A program made the translations under genes and the position numbers. Of a stretch of DNA of 64,000 bases, positions 63,056-64,000 are shown piece after piece (within the stretch, counting starts at the first letter, position 1; the number at the start of each line of letters is the position of its first letter). Where the stretch lies: the NCBI RefSeq assembly GCF_964355755.1, contig NC_092678.1, positions 8,220,922 to 8,284,921 of the forward strand, read 5' to 3'. The stretch comes from Antedon mediterranea (taxonomy: Eukaryota > Echinodermata > Crinoidea > Comatulida > Antedonidae). The notes beneath the pieces are model-generated. The model searched no databases and was not told the origin of the DNA. It worked only from the letters and a program-made list of their open reading frames with translations.

Positions 63056-63913
63056 ATTCAATTCAATTCAATTCAGTTCAATTAAAACTTTATTATCCCC
63101 ATGGGGAAACTCTGTTGGCCTTTTCAAAAGTACAGTACATACAAATATAAAATGGATACAGTACATAAAATATAAAATACGATAAAAAAAAAAGCCATAC
63201 AAAATATACATATAAAATCCTAAAAAGTCGATTTAAAATACTACAAAAAATAAAACTAGCGCATAAAATACGATTATACGATTATATAATGAATGATATT
63301 ATCATTCATTATATAATCGTATAGCGGCAGGGACGAATGAATTGCCATATCTATTTGTTTTAATTTTTCTTTGAAGGAGTCTGTCACAACGTTGACTTTT
63401 GTTAAATTTATAGTGCAGAGGATGAGCGTGGTCTTTTAAAATAATTTTCAATTTTTTAATTACTAATTCCTTATATAAAACTTCAGGTTGAATTTGTTCA
63501 GAGCCTACTATTCTACTGCCTTGTTTAACTATTTTATTAAGTAAAAGTCTATCTTTAAAACGTGAATTACCATAATAACATATTAGGCAAAAACTAAGTA
63601 CACTGTTTAAGATAGAAGTATAAAAAAGTTGTAAAATAGTACGGTCAATCTTAAAAGAGTTTAATTTGCGTAGAAAGAAGAGACGTTTTTGTAATTTATT
63701 GTATATGCACCTACTATTTGCATCAAATTTAAGTTTATTATCAATTTCAACCCCTAAATATTTGTAAGTTTTAACTTCCGGAATGGTCTCACCATTGATT
63801 TTGATCTTGGGAAGGTAGTTTATCTTCTTCCGAAAATCAAAAACCATCTCTTTAGTTTTATTTATATTTAGATCTAAAAAATTATCTTTTATTGTATTAA
63901 CAATATAGGCCAC
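63056..63913 (-). mobile_element. LINE 3' fragment (RT thumb/C-terminus) with pentamer tail
   Basis: The minus-strand ORF 63913-63302 (203 codons) contains LNINKTKEMVFDFRKK, VKTYKYLGVEIDNKLKF, KLQKRLFFLRKLNSF and a VLSFCLICYYGN block, the thumb/post-RT region of L2/Rex-like LINEs. It ends HYKFNKSQRCDRLLQRKIKT then NSFVPAAIRLYN, the usual end of that ORF. The 3' UTR runs to an AATTC/GAATT pentamer tail at 63056-63078. The catalytic domain is missing: 5'-truncated. Confidence 0.8.
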
Positions 63914-64000
63914 ACAAATTAAATATACATTGAAATTCTCAACTCCTAAAGTACCATAGTTGCCAAAAATTCAATGACATGTAACAGTGAACTTCAGTTT

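Overview
This is a eukaryotic, AT-rich, repeat-dense segment, most probably from a marine invertebrate deuterostome and plausibly an echinoderm. Evidence: spliced genes with GT-AG introns; a mitochondrial carrier with the same nine-exon count as its vertebrate counterpart; two Gmr1-like Ty3/gypsy elements (integrase placed before reverse transcriptase, an arrangement known from deuterostomes); death-effector/NACHT receptor architecture; Penelope, Helitron-like, Harbinger, hAT and several LINE families. No species can be named from the sequence alone.

Layout. 1-12.1 kb is transposon debris: Harbinger and tnp2-type transposase relics, two stretches resembling the cysteine-rich cytoplasmic domain of P2X7 receptors, a TA-flanked MITE, minisatellites, and a tandem array of about 350-bp units joined to hAT (ZMYM1/DUF4371-type) fragments. 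12.17-20.54 kb is a complete plus-strand SLC25A20 (mitochondrial carnitine/acylcarnitine carrier) gene of nine coding exons predicting 298 aa; its intron 4 holds an antisense LINE. 22.65-26.04 kb holds two Helitron-like elements head to tail, the second split by another DNA transposon.

27.5-50.85 kb is a plus-strand receptor gene. Five coding exons, all joined by phase-1 introns, predict 1396 aa: four death-fold (DED-like) domains, a short basic linker, a single membrane segment, a NACHT NTPase, degenerate LRRs and C-terminal membrane segments. Intron 1 contains an RTE-like LINE split by an almost intact antisense Gmr1-like retrotransposon (28693-34666) with identical LTRs. Intron 4 contains diverged repeats, a third Helitron-like copy and a second, sense-oriented Gmr1-like element (41179-47198) with broken reading frames.

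50.9-64 kb is again mobile DNA: MITEs, a solo-LTR candidate, LINE fragments, a tRNA-derived SINE, and a Penelope-like element carrying a hammerhead-like motif and split by an 8-bp-TSD hAT element.

Only two cellular genes are supported: a metabolic carrier (import of acylcarnitines for beta-oxidation) and a probable innate immune or cell-death receptor. Nothing in the sequence links them functionally. The receptor is the strongest candidate for something undescribed.
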